This document shows, piece after piece, positions 23,707-32,152 of a DNA stretch of 41,540 nucleotides. Each line of letters begins with the position of its first letter. The stretch's first letter is position 1. Made by a program: the position numbers and the translations under genes. Source of the DNA: Leifsonia sp. 71-9 (GTDB lineage: Bacteria; Actinomycetota; Actinomycetes; Actinomycetales; Microbacteriaceae); assembly GCF_001898805.1 (NCBI RefSeq), contig NZ_MKVJ01000016.1, forward strand, positions 1 to 41,540. Reading direction: 5' to 3'. The notes under the pieces are model-generated. The model was not told the origin of the DNA, did not search any database, and saw only the letters and a program-made list of their open reading frames with translations.

Positions 23707-25299
23707 CTACATGAGCGACTTCTTGCCCGGACCGGACGACTTGAGCGCCGCCTCCTCCGCGTCGAGGAACGCCAGCACCGACCGCACCGCCGGCTCCTGG
23801 TAGCGCCCTTCCGCGCGGGCGGTCAGGACCGCCTGCCGTTCGGCGGTGATCATCGTGCGCCGCAGGTGCCGGTACTCCATCGGGGTGTCCTCCGTCTCGT
23901 CCGGCGACGGGTTCTCCAGCGCGTCGGAGAGGAACACGGCGTTGACCCGCAGCCGCTCGATCACCCTCTCGTCCTCGTTGCCCGTGATCTGTGTGTCGAG
24001 GTGCTCCAGCCCCGCGGTCTGCGCTTCCGCGAGCAGCCGCTGCATCTCGCTCGCCTCCTGTGCGAAGTCGGGCGACGGCAGATGGAGTCGCCGGATCACC
24101 CAGGGGAGGGCCAGCCCCTCCAGGAGCGTCGCCACCACGACCACGAACGCCAGGAACTGCAGGAACTCCCGGTGCGGCGTCTCGGTCGGCAGCAGGAACA
24201 CCGCCGCGAGGGTGACCACCCCGCGGATCCCCGCGAACGACACCGCGATCCCGGTCGGCCACGACCACCCGCGCTCGCGCAGGCGCCGGGGCCCGTACTT
24301 GTACAGCGCCGTCGTGCCCACCATCCACAGGAACCGCGCCAGGAACAGCGCCACCAGCACGACCACGCTGATGATCACCGTCTCCCACACCGTGATGCCG
24401 GAGCGGAACGCCCCGCTGAGGATGCTCGACAGTTCCAGCCCGATGAACAGGAACACCGCGTTCTCCAGCAGGAACTGGATCGTGCGCCAGTTGATGGTCT
24501 CGGCGATGCGGGCCTCCGCCGTCTGGATGGTCGGCGACCGGTACCCGAGATAGAGGCCCGCCACCACGACGGAGAGGATGCCCGACCCGTGCAGGAACTG
24601 CGACGGGATGAACGCCAGGTAGGGGGTGATGAGCCCGAGCGACGTGTCCAGCACGGGGGAGCGGAGCTGCTTGCGGATCAGCGACAGGATCCAGCCGATC
24701 GCGAGCCCCACGCCGATCCCGACGACCACCGCCAGGCCGAACTCGCCCGCGATCGTCCACGGGTTGATCACACTGACGATGGCGGCGATGCTCGCGTTCA
24801 GGGCCACGAGGGCGGTCGCGTCGTTGAGCAGGCTCTCGCCCTCCAGCACTGTCACGAGCCGTCGGGGGAGGTGCCCGCGGCCGGCGATCGCCGTCACCGC
24901 CACCGTGTCCGTCGGCGCCACCACCGCACCGAACGCGAAGGCCGCCGCGAGCGTGATCGCGGGGACGACGAGCCAGGTCGCGAACCCGACCACGATCACG
25001 GTGAACGCCACGAGCCCCACCGACAGGAGGAGGATGCCGTCGCGCCTGGCGCGCACGTCGACGATCGAGGTCTGGATGGCGGCGGCGAACAGCAGCGGCG
25101 GAAGCAATCCGTAGAGCACGACCTCGGGTTCGAGCGCGATCTGCGGGACGCCGGGGATGAATGACGCGATGGCGCCGACAACCACCAGCACCACCGGGGC
25201 CGACCAGCCGACGCGGCGGGACAGCCCGGTGACGGTGACCGTGACGAGGACGAACGACACGATCCAGACGATGGCGGCTACCGGATCCATGGTGTTCAT
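23707..25299 (-). CDS. Na+/H+ antiporter, CPA1 family
   Basis: A 530-residue cation/proton antiporter of the inner membrane, of the bacterial NhaP/YjcE type. About 12 transmembrane segments fill residues 5-410. The ion-site stretches are AFAFGAVVAPTDTVAVTAI and LEGESLLNDATALVALN; FLLENAVFLFIGLEL and SFAGIRGVVTLAAVFLLP are further family blocks. The soluble C-terminal tail (about 415-530) is charged and predicted helical, as in regulatory tails of this family. ATG 25299 is chosen for length; the ATG three codons later is equally possible, and neither has a clear ribosome site or TANNNT box. The 63 bp to the TrhO stop hold nothing I recognise. Confidence 0.92.
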   Translation of the reverse strand: MNTMDPVAAIVWIVSFVLVTVTVTGLSRRVGWSAPVVLVVVGAIASFIPGVPQIALEPEVVLYGLLPPLLFAAAIQTSIVDVRARRDGILLLSVGLVAFTVIVVGFATWLVVPAITLAAAFAFGAVVAPTDTVAVTAIAGRGHLPRRLVTVLEGESLLNDATALVALNASIAAIVSVINPWTIAGEFGLAVVVGIGVGLAIGWILSLIRKQLRSPVLDTSLGLITPYLAFIPSQFLHGSGILSVVVAGLYLGYRSPTIQTAEARIAETINWRTIQFLLENAVFLFIGLELSSILSGAFRSGITVWETVIISVVVLVALFLARFLWMVGTTALYKYGPRRLRERGWSWPTGIAVSFAGIRGVVTLAAVFLLPTETPHREFLQFLAFVVVVATLLEGLALPWVIRRLHLPSPDFAQEASEMQRLLAEAQTAGLEHLDTQITGNEDERVIERLRVNAVFLSDALENPSPDETEDTPMEYRHLRRTMITAERQAVLTARAEGRYQEPAVRSVLAFLDAEEAALKSSGPGKKSLM

Positions 25300-25362
25300 G
25301 ATGGCCGCAACGCGGAGCGGCCAGCAATGGTTCCCGTGAGTCGGTGGAGAACTCGTTCTCCG

Positions 25363-26277
25363 TCAGCGATGGGGAGAGTCGGCTGCCTCCACCGCCGGGT
25401 GCGCCGCGCACCGGAGCACGTCGCACGCCTCGCAGACCACGAGCTGCTCGCGGCACGACGGGTCCGCGCAGTTGCGCATCCTGCTCGTCGGAGCGTCGCA
25501 TCCCGCGCACCGGCCGATCACCGCCGGCTCGTCGCCGAACGTGACCGATCCGCGACCGTCGAAGACGTACAGCGAGCCCTCCCACAGGCCGGCATCGCCG
25601 AACGTCTCCCCGTACCGGACCACCCCGCCGTCGAGCTGGTACACCTCCTGGAACCCGCGCGACTTCATCAGCCCCGAGAGCACCTCGCAGCGGATCCCGC
25701 CGGTGCAGTAGGTGACGACCGGCTTGTCCTTGAGATGGTCGTACTTGCCGCTCTCGAGCTCCGCCACGAACTCGCGGGTGTTGGCCACCTCCGGCACGAC
25801 CGCGTCGCGGAACCGCCCGATCTCCGCCTCGAAACGATTGCGCCCGTCGAAGAACACCACGTCGTCGCGCTCCTGGACCAGGGTGTGCAGCGCGCGCGGG
25901 TCGAGGCGCTCGCCGCCTCCCACGACGCCGTGCTCGTCGACCCGCAGCTCGTCGGGCGCGCCGAACGACACGATCTCCTCCCTGACCTTCACCGACAGCT
26001 TCGGGAAGTCGAGACTGCGCCCGTCGGCGTCGAGGCCCGAGCCGGCGCTCCACTTGGCGTCCAGCTCACGGAACCCCGGGTACTCCCGGGTGGAGCGCAG
26101 GTACCGCTTCACCGCGTCGAGCTCGCCGCCGACCGTCCCGTTGATGCCGTCCTTCGAGATCAGGATGCGCCCGCGCAGCCCGAGCGACGCGCAGAGGTCA
26201 CGCTGCCACAGGCGCACCGCCTCCGGATCGGGGAGCGGGGTGAACGCGTAGAAGAGCAGGATCTTGGGGACGGGCAC
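25363..26277 (-). CDS. trhO: tRNA uridine(34) hydroxylase (rhodanese-domain TrhO)
   Basis: Hydroxylates wobble uridine 34 to ho5U in an oxygen-dependent way; older names are YceA and rhodanese-related sulfurtransferase. The 304-residue product has the N-terminal acylphosphatase-like part (LYAF-like [28 protein letters not shown]), a rhodanese domain with [16 protein letters not shown] and the active loop [15 protein letters not shown] (Cys191), and a C-terminal cysteine cluster ([19 protein letters not shown] and CEACDVLRC). GTG 26277 has TACCAT (complement of 26284-26289) exactly 6 nt upstream. It is divergent from the mannosyltransferase gene. Confidence 0.94.
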   Translation of the reverse strand: MPVPKILLFYAFTPLPDPEAVRLWQRDLCASLGLRGRILISKDGINGTVGGELDAVKRYLRSTREYPGFRELDAKWSAGSGLDADGRSLDFPKLSVKVREEIVSFGAPDELRVDEHGVVGGGERLDPRALHTLVQERDDVVFFDGRNRFEAEIGRFRDAVVPEVANTREFVAELESGKYDHLKDKPVVTYCTGGIRCEVLSGLMKSRGFQEVYQLDGGVVRYGETFGDAGLWEGSLYVFDGRGSVTFGDEPAVIGRCAGCDAPTSRMRNCADPSCREQLVVCEACDVLRCAAHPAVEAADSPHR

Positions 26278-26335
26278 CTGACGATGGTAGGCGAACCCCG
26301 CCGGGAGGATCCCGTCCGCCAGCGGCCCACGCGGG

Positions 26336-26404
26336 CGAAACTGCGAGCGCCGGAAGTTTCGTTCGCCAAGTGTTCAGCCAGCTCGGGCAAGGTGGGAGTA
26401 GCCT
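26336..26404. promoter_or_regulatory. Upstream region of the mannosyltransferase gene
   Basis: The divergent gap holds an inverted repeat CGAAAC (26336-26341) and GTTTCG (26356-26361) and a TAGCCT -10 candidate (26399-26404). The -10 would give a leader of about 27 nt containing the AGAAAGG site, so this gene, unlike its neighbour, appears to have a leader. Confidence 0.4.
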
Positions 26405-26437
26405 GCACGGCGCGCACTTCGGCAGAAAGGCGGTTCC

Positions 26438-27217
26438 TTGCGAACCATCGTCATCATCCCCACCTACGACGAGCGGGAGAACGTGGGCCCGATCGTCGGT
26501 CGGGTGCGTGCGTCCGTCCCCTCGGCCGAGGTGCTCGTGGTGGACGACAACTCCCCGGACGGCACCGGGGAGATCGCGGACGCCCTCGCGGCGACCGACT
26601 CGAACGTCCACGTCCTGCACCGCGCCGGTAAGGACGGCCTCGGCGCCGCCTACCGCGAGGGGATGCAGTGGGCGCTCGACGCCGGCTACGACCGCATCGT
26701 CGAGATGGACGCGGACGGATCGCACCGCCCCGAAGAGCTCTCCCGGCTGCTCGACGCCCTGCGCGGGGACGAGCCGGGCGCCGGAGCCGACCTCGTGCTC
26801 GGCTCGCGCTGGGTCCCGGGTGGCGGCGTCGTCAACTGGCCCGCTCGCCGCCGGCTGCTCTCGCGCGGGGGGAGCGCCTACTCGCGCATCGCCCTCGGCG
26901 TCCCGGTCCGCGACGTGACCGGCGGCTACCGCGCCTTCACCGCCGACGCCCTCCGCCGCATCCACTTCGCGGATGTGGAGAGCCAGGGCTACTGCTTCCA
27001 GATCGACATGCTGCGCCGCGCCCACCAGGCCGGCCTGTCCATCGCCGAGGTGCCGATCACGTTCGTCGAGCGCGAGCACGGCGCGTCGAAGATGACCGGA
27101 GGGATCGTGGCCGAGGCGATGCTGCGCGTCACCGGGTGGGGGATCACCGGCCTGCCGTCCCGGTTCCGTCGCCGTCCCGAGCCCGCCGCGATCTCCGAAT
27201 CCGCTCAGCGCGCCTGA
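26438..27217 (+). CDS. Polyprenol-phosphate mannosyltransferase (Ppm1/DPM type)
   Basis: GT2-family enzyme that transfers mannose from GDP-mannose to a polyprenyl phosphate, providing the donor for extracytoplasmic mannosylation of lipoglycans or proteins. The 259-residue product has TIVIIPTYDERENV, the nucleotide-binding VLVVDDNSPDGTG, the metal-site EMDADGSHRPEEL, LVLGSRWVPGGGVVNWP, DVTGGYRAFTADAL and ITFVEREHGASKM. There is no C-terminal membrane domain and no fused N-acyltransferase. The TTG start at 26438 has AGAAAGG (26424-26430) 7 nt upstream; no ATG or GTG lies near. Family-level call is firm; the exact sugar is by homology. Confidence 0.92.
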   Translation: MRTIVIIPTYDERENVGPIVGRVRASVPSAEVLVVDDNSPDGTGEIADALAATDSNVHVLHRAGKDGLGAAYREGMQWALDAGYDRIVEMDADGSHRPEELSRLLDALRGDEPGAGADLVLGSRWVPGGGVVNWPARRRLLSRGGSAYSRIALGVPVRDVTGGYRAFTADALRRIHFADVESQGYCFQIDMLRRAHQAGLSIAEVPITFVEREHGASKMTGGIVAEAMLRVTGWGITGLPSRFRRRPEPAAISESAQRA

Positions 27218-27259
27218 GCCTCCGGCGCGCTGCCGGCCGGGCGAGCGTAGGTTACGGAT

Positions 27260-27793
27260 ATGACCTCGAACGATCCCCTGGAGCGCTTCGGCGCCGTCCC
27301 GCACTTCAGCCTGACCAGCGACGACATCGCCGATGACCGGCCGCTCTCCCGCGAGCAGTGGGGTGCGGGCGGCGGAGGCGGGGACATCTCGCCCCAGCTG
27401 TCGTGGAGCGGGTTCCCGGCCGAGACGAAGAGCTTCGCCGTCACCATCCACGACCCCGATGCCCCGACGGGCTCCGGATTCTGGCACTGGGCCGTGTTCA
27501 ACATCCCGGCCGACGTCACCTCCCTTCCGGCCGGAGCCGGTGCGGAGGGAGGGGCGAGCCTGCCCCAGGGCGCCGCGATGCTCTCGAACGAGCTGGGCGC
27601 GAAGAGCTTCACCGGGGCCGGGCCCCCGCCGGGGACCGGCACCCACCACTACCACGTGATCGTGCACGCGCTGGATGTCGACCGCCTCGACCTCGATCCC
27701 GCGTCGACCCCGGCCGTGCTCGGTTTCAACGCGCACTTCCACACGCTCGCGCGCGCCGTGCTCACCCCGGTCGCCACCGCCGGCGACATCTGA
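27260..27793 (+). CDS. YbhB/YbcL-type PEBP family protein
   Basis: A 177-residue Raf-kinase-inhibitor-like (phosphatidylethanolamine-binding-like) protein, presumably cytosolic as there is no signal peptide. It has GGDISPQLSWSGFPAETKSF, the ligand-pocket motif VTIHDPDAPTGSGFWHWAVF, NIPADVTSLP, and GTGTHHYHVIVHALDVDRLDL. Physiological function in bacteria is not established. TAGGTT (27248-27253) ends 6 nt before the ATG. It follows the mannosyltransferase by 42 bp but has its own promoter signal, and it converges on the LysE-type gene. Confidence 0.92.
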   Translation: MTSNDPLERFGAVPHFSLTSDDIADDRPLSREQWGAGGGGGDISPQLSWSGFPAETKSFAVTIHDPDAPTGSGFWHWAVFNIPADVTSLPAGAGAEGGASLPQGAAMLSNELGAKSFTGAGPPPGTGTHHYHVIVHALDVDRLDLDPASTPAVLGFNAHFHTLARAVLTPVATAGDI

Positions 27794-27797
27794 TCGG

Positions 27798-27816
27798 CGC
27801 GGCCGGCCGGGCCGCG
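27798..27816. terminator. Bidirectional GC hairpin
   Basis: CGCGGCC (27798-27804) and GGCCGCG (27810-27816) form a 7-bp all-GC stem with a 5-nt loop between two convergent stop codons. There is no T-run. Confidence 0.55.
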
Positions 27817-27818
27817 TG

Positions 27819-28454
27819 TCAGTGCTTGGTGCCCGTGAGGGCCAGGACGCCGCCGAGGCCGATCATCATCACGCCTCCGGCGGCGCCCAGGCGCTCGACC
27901 CGCTTCGGCGAGCGCCCGAACCACTGCCGGGCGGTGCCGGCGGCCAGCGCCCAGACGCTGTCGAAGAGCAGGGCGAGCAGCAGGAATACGACGCCCAGCT
28001 CGAACATCTGCAGCGGGATGCCGCCCGCGCCGTAGTCGACGAACTGCGGCAGGACGGCCACGAAGAACACGAGCGACTTCGGATTCGTCAGCCCGACCAG
28101 GAAGCCCTCGGCCAGGATCCGCCACGGCGAGCGCGTCGGCTGCTCCTCGTGCGTCACCGAGGTGTGCCTCCGGTGCCGGATTGCCTGGACGCCCAGGTAC
28201 ACGAGGTAGGCCGCGCCCACGAGCTTGATCACCGTGAACACGACGACGGACTGCGCCACGAGCGCGCCGATCCCGAGCGCCACGGCGATCACGAGGGGCA
28301 GTATCCCGAGCGCGTTGCCCAGGACGCTGAGCAGTCCGCCCGCACGGCCCAGCGCCAGTGAGCGGCCGATCACGAAGAGCACGCTCGGGCCCGGGATGAC
28401 GATGAGCGCCACGGAGGCGAGCGCGAACGCCAGCAGGGAGGGGCCGGGGACCAT
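27819..28454 (-). CDS. LysE/RhtB-family amino-acid exporter
   Basis: A 211-residue inner-membrane exporter with about six transmembrane segments. The family pattern is clear: ASVALIVIPGPSVLFVIGRSLALG near residue 11, GNALGILPLVIAVALGIG, KLVGAAYLVYLGVQAIR at 68-84, and GFLVGLTNPKSLVFFVAVLPQFV around 118-140. Substrate (amino acid, homoserine lactone or other) is unknown. ATG 28454 has TACGCT (complement of 28461-28466) exactly 6 nt before it. It is divergent from prpD with only 30 bp between start codons, so the two may be co-controlled. Confidence 0.9.
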   Translation of the reverse strand: MVPGPSLLAFALASVALIVIPGPSVLFVIGRSLALGRAGGLLSVLGNALGILPLVIAVALGIGALVAQSVVVFTVIKLVGAAYLVYLGVQAIRHRRHTSVTHEEQPTRSPWRILAEGFLVGLTNPKSLVFFVAVLPQFVDYGAGGIPLQMFELGVVFLLLALLFDSVWALAAGTARQWFGRSPKRVERLGAAGGVMMIGLGGVLALTGTKH

Positions 28455-28460
28455 GAGCAG

Positions 28461-28478
28461 AGCGTAGCGAGGTAGGTT
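28461..28478. promoter_or_regulatory. Divergent leaderless promoters of the exporter and prp operon
   Basis: TACGCT (complement of 28461-28466) and TAGGTT (28473-28478) lie 6 bp apart, each 6 nt from its start codon. Any regulator bound here would affect both directions. Confidence 0.55.
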
Positions 28479-28484
28479 CGATAC

Positions 28485-30056
28485 GTGAAGATCCACAACG
28501 TCCGTGTGCACCGCAGCGAGGAGAACCTCGCCCGTCAGGACCAGCTCGCCTGGAAGCTCGCCGAGGTCGCCGCCGACCCGGTGGAGGTCGACGCCGAGGT
28601 CACCGAGATGGTGATCAACCGCGTGATCGACAACGCCGCCGTGGCCGCTGCGTCCCTCACCCGCCGTCCCGTCGTCTCCGCGCGTTCGCAGGCGCTGGCC
28701 CATCCCCTCCCCGTGCGTCAGCTCGAGGAGCTCACCGGGTCCGCCGACCGCCCGCAGGACGGTGCGACCGTCTTCGGCGAGCAGGAGGCCGTGCGCGTCT
28801 CTCCGGAGTGGGCTGCGTGGGCCAACGGCGTCGCGGTGCGCGAGCTCGACTATCACGACACCTTCCTGGCCGCGGAGTACTCGCATCCCGGGGACAACAT
28901 CCCGCCGATCACCGCGGTCGCCCAGCACGCGGCCCGCGCGTTCGGATTCACCGGTCGCGAACTCGTCCGCGGCATCGCGACCGGGTACGAGGTGCAGATC
29001 GATCTGGCGAAGGCGATCAGCCTGCACGCCCACAAGATCGACCACGTCGCGCATCTCGGCCCGTCGGCCGCCGCCGGCATCGGGACCCTGCTCGGCCTGC
29101 CGGTCGAGACGATCTTCCAGGCCATCGGCCAGGCGCTGCACACCACCACCGCCACCCGGCAGTCCCGCAAGGGCGAGATCTCGTCGTGGAAGGCGCACGC
29201 CCCGGCGTTCGCCGGCAAGATGGCGGTCGAGGCGATCGATCGTGCCATGCGTGGCGAGACGAGCCCGACGCCGATCTACGAGGGCGAGGACGGTGTGATC
29301 GCCTGGCTGCTGGATGGCCCGTCCGCCTCCTACGATGTGCCGTTGCCGGTGGCGGGGGAGGCCAAGCGGGCGATCCTGGATTCGTACACGAAGGAGCACT
29401 CGGCCGAGTACCAGGCCCAGGCGTGGATCGACCTCGCGCGGAAGCTGCATCGCGAGCACCCCGAGGTCGCGGATCCGTCCCGGGTGGAGTCGATCCTCAT
29501 CCACACCTCGCATCACACGCACTATGTGATCGGCTCCGGCGCGAACGACCCGCAGAAGTACGACCCGACCGCGTCCCGGGAGACCCTGGACCACTCCATC
29601 CCGTACATTTTCACCGTCGCGCTGCAGGACGGCGGTTGGCACCACGTCGAGTCGTACCTGCCGTCGCGTGCCGCCCGCCCGGACACGGTGGAGCTCTGGG
29701 GCAAGGTGACCACCACGGAGGACCCGGAGTGGACCCGCCGCTACCACTCGATCGACCCCGCCGAGAAGGCGTTCGGCGGCCGAGTGGAGATCCGGCTCGC
29801 CGACGGCCGCGTGATCACCGACGAGATCGCCGTCGCCGACGCCCACCCGCTCGGGGCGCGTCCGTTCGCGCGAGCGGATTACGTCGCCAAGTTCCGCACC
29901 CTCGCGCAGGGCGTGCTCGAGGAGGCCGAGATCGAACGCTTCCTCGCTCTGGCCCAGCGCCTGCCCGAGCTGTCGGCCGCGGAGCTCGGTGGTCTCACCA
30001 TCACCGCCGCCCCGGGGGTGCTCGCGTCCGTTCCGACTCCGATGGGACTGTTCTGA
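28485..30056 (+). CDS. prpD: 2-methylcitrate dehydratase
   Basis: MmgE/PrpD-family enzyme, 523 residues, that dehydrates 2-methylcitrate in the methylcitrate cycle. It shows [19 protein letters not shown] near residue 45, [27 protein letters not shown], the family block [50 protein letters not shown] and [29 protein letters not shown]. It starts with GTG, with TAGGTT ending 6 nt upstream and no ribosome site, so the operon is probably transcribed leaderless. Its stop overlaps the prpB start by one base (TGATG). Confidence 0.95.
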   Translation: MKIHNVRVHRSEENLARQDQLAWKLAEVAADPVEVDAEVTEMVINRVIDNAAVAAASLTRRPVVSARSQALAHPLPVRQLEELTGSADRPQDGATVFGEQEAVRVSPEWAAWANGVAVRELDYHDTFLAAEYSHPGDNIPPITAVAQHAARAFGFTGRELVRGIATGYEVQIDLAKAISLHAHKIDHVAHLGPSAAAGIGTLLGLPVETIFQAIGQALHTTTATRQSRKGEISSWKAHAPAFAGKMAVEAIDRAMRGETSPTPIYEGEDGVIAWLLDGPSASYDVPLPVAGEAKRAILDSYTKEHSAEYQAQAWIDLARKLHREHPEVADPSRVESILIHTSHHTHYVIGSGANDPQKYDPTASRETLDHSIPYIFTVALQDGGWHHVESYLPSRAARPDTVELWGKVTTTEDPEWTRRYHSIDPAEKAFGGRVEIRLADGRVITDEIAVADAHPLGARPFARADYVAKFRTLAQGVLEEAEIERFLALAQRLPELSAAELGGLTITAAPGVLASVPTPMGLF

Positions 30057-30955
30057 TGCTGTACTCCTCTCTCCCCGCCCACGAGAAGCGGGCTGCGTTC
30101 CGTGCCCGACTGGCCTCCGGCGAATTGATCCGGATGCCCGGGGCGTTCAATCCCCTCTCCGCCAGGCTCATCGAGCGCAAAGGCTTCGAAGGCGTCTACA
30201 TCTCCGGCGCCGTGCTCTCGGCCGACCTCGGTCTGCCCGACATCGGCCTGACCACCCTCACCGAGGTCGCCGGCCGGTCGGCGCAGATCGCCCGCATGAC
30301 CGACCTGCCCGCCCTGGTCGACGCCGACACCGGCTTCGGCGAGCCCATGAATGTCGCCCGCACCGTCCAGTCCCTCGAGGATGCCGGCGTCGCGGGCCTG
30401 CACATCGAGGACCAGGTCAACCCCAAGCGCTGCGGCCACCTCGACGGCAAGCAGGTCGTCGACGAGAACACCGCCCTCAAGCGCATCCGCGCCGCCGCCG
30501 ACGCCCGCCGTGACCCCAACCTGCTCATCATGGCCCGCACCGACATCCGGGCCGTCGACGGCCTGGACGCCGCCATCGACCGGGCCAAAGCCCTCGTCGA
30601 CGCCGGTGCGGATGCCATCTTCCCGGAGGCGATGGCCGACCTCTCCGAGTTCGAGGCCGTCCGTCGGGCGATCGACGTGCCCATGCTCGCCAACATGACC
30701 GAGTTCGGAAAGAGCGACCTCTTCACCGTCGACCAGCTCCGCGACGTCGGGGTGAACATCGTCATCTGGCCGGTCTCCCTCCTCCGTCTCGCCATGGGCG
30801 CCGCCGAGCGCGGCCTCGATCAGCTGGTCGGCGAGGGAACGCTGAAGCCGATGCTCGGCGAGATGCAGCATCGCGCCGATCTGTACGACCTGATTGACTA
30901 CGAGGGATACAACGCGTTCGACACTTCGGTGTTCAATTTCGACGTGCGCCGCTAG
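30056..30955 (+). CDS. prpB: Methylisocitrate lyase
   Basis: Cleaves 2-methylisocitrate to pyruvate and succinate; 299 residues. Landmarks are LIRMPGAFNPLSARLIERKGFEGVYISGAVLSADLGLPD, the Mg-site LVDADTGFGEPMNVARTV, the catalytic loop NPKRCGHLDGK with Cys126, and LIMARTDIRAVDGL. The KRCGH loop and length separate it from isocitrate lyase (over 400 residues). Translation is likely coupled to prpD through the TGATG junction. Followed after 30 nt by prpC. Confidence 0.96.
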   Translation: MLYSSLPAHEKRAAFRARLASGELIRMPGAFNPLSARLIERKGFEGVYISGAVLSADLGLPDIGLTTLTEVAGRSAQIARMTDLPALVDADTGFGEPMNVARTVQSLEDAGVAGLHIEDQVNPKRCGHLDGKQVVDENTALKRIRAAADARRDPNLLIMARTDIRAVDGLDAAIDRAKALVDAGADAIFPEAMADLSEFEAVRRAIDVPMLANMTEFGKSDLFTVDQLRDVGVNIVIWPVSLLRLAMGAAERGLDQLVGEGTLKPMLGEMQHRADLYDLIDYEGYNAFDTSVFNFDVRR

Positions 30956-30985
30956 CGCGACGCAGGACGGAGCGAAGGAGCTCGC

Positions 30986-32113
30986 ATGACCGATTCGCAG
31001 ATCCACAAGGGCCTCGCCGGCGTCGTGGTGGACACCACGGCTGTTTCGTCCGTGAACCCGGAGACCAACTCCCTGCTCTATCGGGGGTATCCCGTGCAGG
31101 AGCTCGCGGCGCACTGCTCGTTCGAGGAGGTCGCCTTCCTCCTGTGGAACGGGGAACTGCCCACCCCCGAGCAGCGCGAGGCGTTCGAAGCCCAGGAGCG
31201 CTCCCTCCGCCGTCTCGATGAACGCACCCGCCGCGCCCTCGACGACATCCCGACCTCCGCCCACCCGATGGACGCTCTCCGCACCGCCGTCAGCCAGCTC
31301 GGCGGCCTGGACGACTCCCTCCAGCAGTCCGACGGCATCCTCGACCCCGACCTCAACGCGGGCCGAGCCCTCTATCTCTTCGCCCAGCTCCCGACGATCG
31401 TCGCGTACATCCAGCGCCGTCGTCGTGGTCTCGAGCCGGTCGAGCCCCGTGACGATCTGGACTACTCGCGCAACTTCCTGTGGCTCACCTTCGGGGAGGT
31501 CCCGGACGACGTGGTCGTCGACGCCTTCCGGGTCTCGCTGGTGCTCTACGCGGAGCACTCGTTCAACGCCTCCACCTTCACCGCACGCGTGATCGCCTCC
31601 ACCCTCTCCGATGTCTACTCCGCCGTCACCGGGGCAATCGGTGCCCTCAAAGGTCCCCTCCACGGCGGCGCCAACGAGGCGGTCATGCACGCCTTCGACG
31701 AGATCGGCACCGCCGACAAGGCTGACGCCTGGCTCGACTCCGCCCTGGCCGAGAAGCGGAAGATCATGGGCTTCGGCCACCGCGTCTACAAGAACGGCGA
31801 CTCCCGCGTGCCCACCATGAAGGCCGCCCTCGAGTCCCTGGTCGAGCACTACGACCGCCAGGAGGTGCTCGACCTCTACAACGCCCTCGAGTCCGCGATG
31901 GTCGAGCGCAAGAACATCAAGCCCAACCTCGACTACCCCTCAGGCCCGGCTTACAACCTCATGGGTTTCGACACCGACACCTTCACCCCCCTCTTCGCCG
32001 CTGCGCGCGTCACCGGCTGGACCGCCCACGTCTTCGAGCAGTACGCCGCCAACTCCCTTATCCGCCCCCTCTCTCAGTACACAGGCCCGGAGGAGCGCCA
32101 CCTGGACCGCTGA
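30986..32113 (+). CDS. prpC: 2-methylcitrate synthase
   Basis: Citrate-synthase-fold enzyme, 375 residues, that condenses propionyl-CoA with oxaloacetate. It has the short type II-like N terminus (HKGLAGVVVDTTAVSSVNPE), LYRGYPVQELA, the first active His region ALKGPLHGGANEAVM, the second in KIMGFGHRVYKNGDSR, and the catalytic Asp in NLDYPSGPAYNLMGF. Length and neighbours favour methylcitrate synthase over the larger housekeeping citrate synthase, but dual activity is possible. ATG follows AAGGAG (30975-30980) at 5 nt, unlike the leaderless first gene. A hairpin candidate lies 15 nt after the stop. Confidence 0.94.
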   Translation: MTDSQIHKGLAGVVVDTTAVSSVNPETNSLLYRGYPVQELAAHCSFEEVAFLLWNGELPTPEQREAFEAQERSLRRLDERTRRALDDIPTSAHPMDALRTAVSQLGGLDDSLQQSDGILDPDLNAGRALYLFAQLPTIVAYIQRRRRGLEPVEPRDDLDYSRNFLWLTFGEVPDDVVVDAFRVSLVLYAEHSFNASTFTARVIASTLSDVYSAVTGAIGALKGPLHGGANEAVMHAFDEIGTADKADAWLDSALAEKRKIMGFGHRVYKNGDSRVPTMKAALESLVEHYDRQEVLDLYNALESAMVERKNIKPNLDYPSGPAYNLMGFDTDTFTPLFAAARVTGWTAHVFEQYAANSLIRPLSQYTGPEERHLDR

Positions 32114-32127
32114 TCAGCCCGGGCGAC

Positions 32128-32151
32128 GCACCCGCGGTGCTTCGGGGGTGC
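32128..32151. terminator. Hairpin between prpC and the thiolase gene
   Basis: GCACCC (32128-32133) pairs with GGGTGC (32146-32151) around a 12-nt loop, between two convergent stop codons. A moderately stable structure without a T-run. Confidence 0.4.
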
Positions 32152-32152
32152 C

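Noticed and set aside
22694-26053. Very long minus-strand open frame of over 1,100 codons across the LssY_C, antiporter and trhO genes
   Set aside because: It is a high-GC shadow frame, rich in Arg/Gly/Ala with no recognisable domain, and it overlaps three clear genes.
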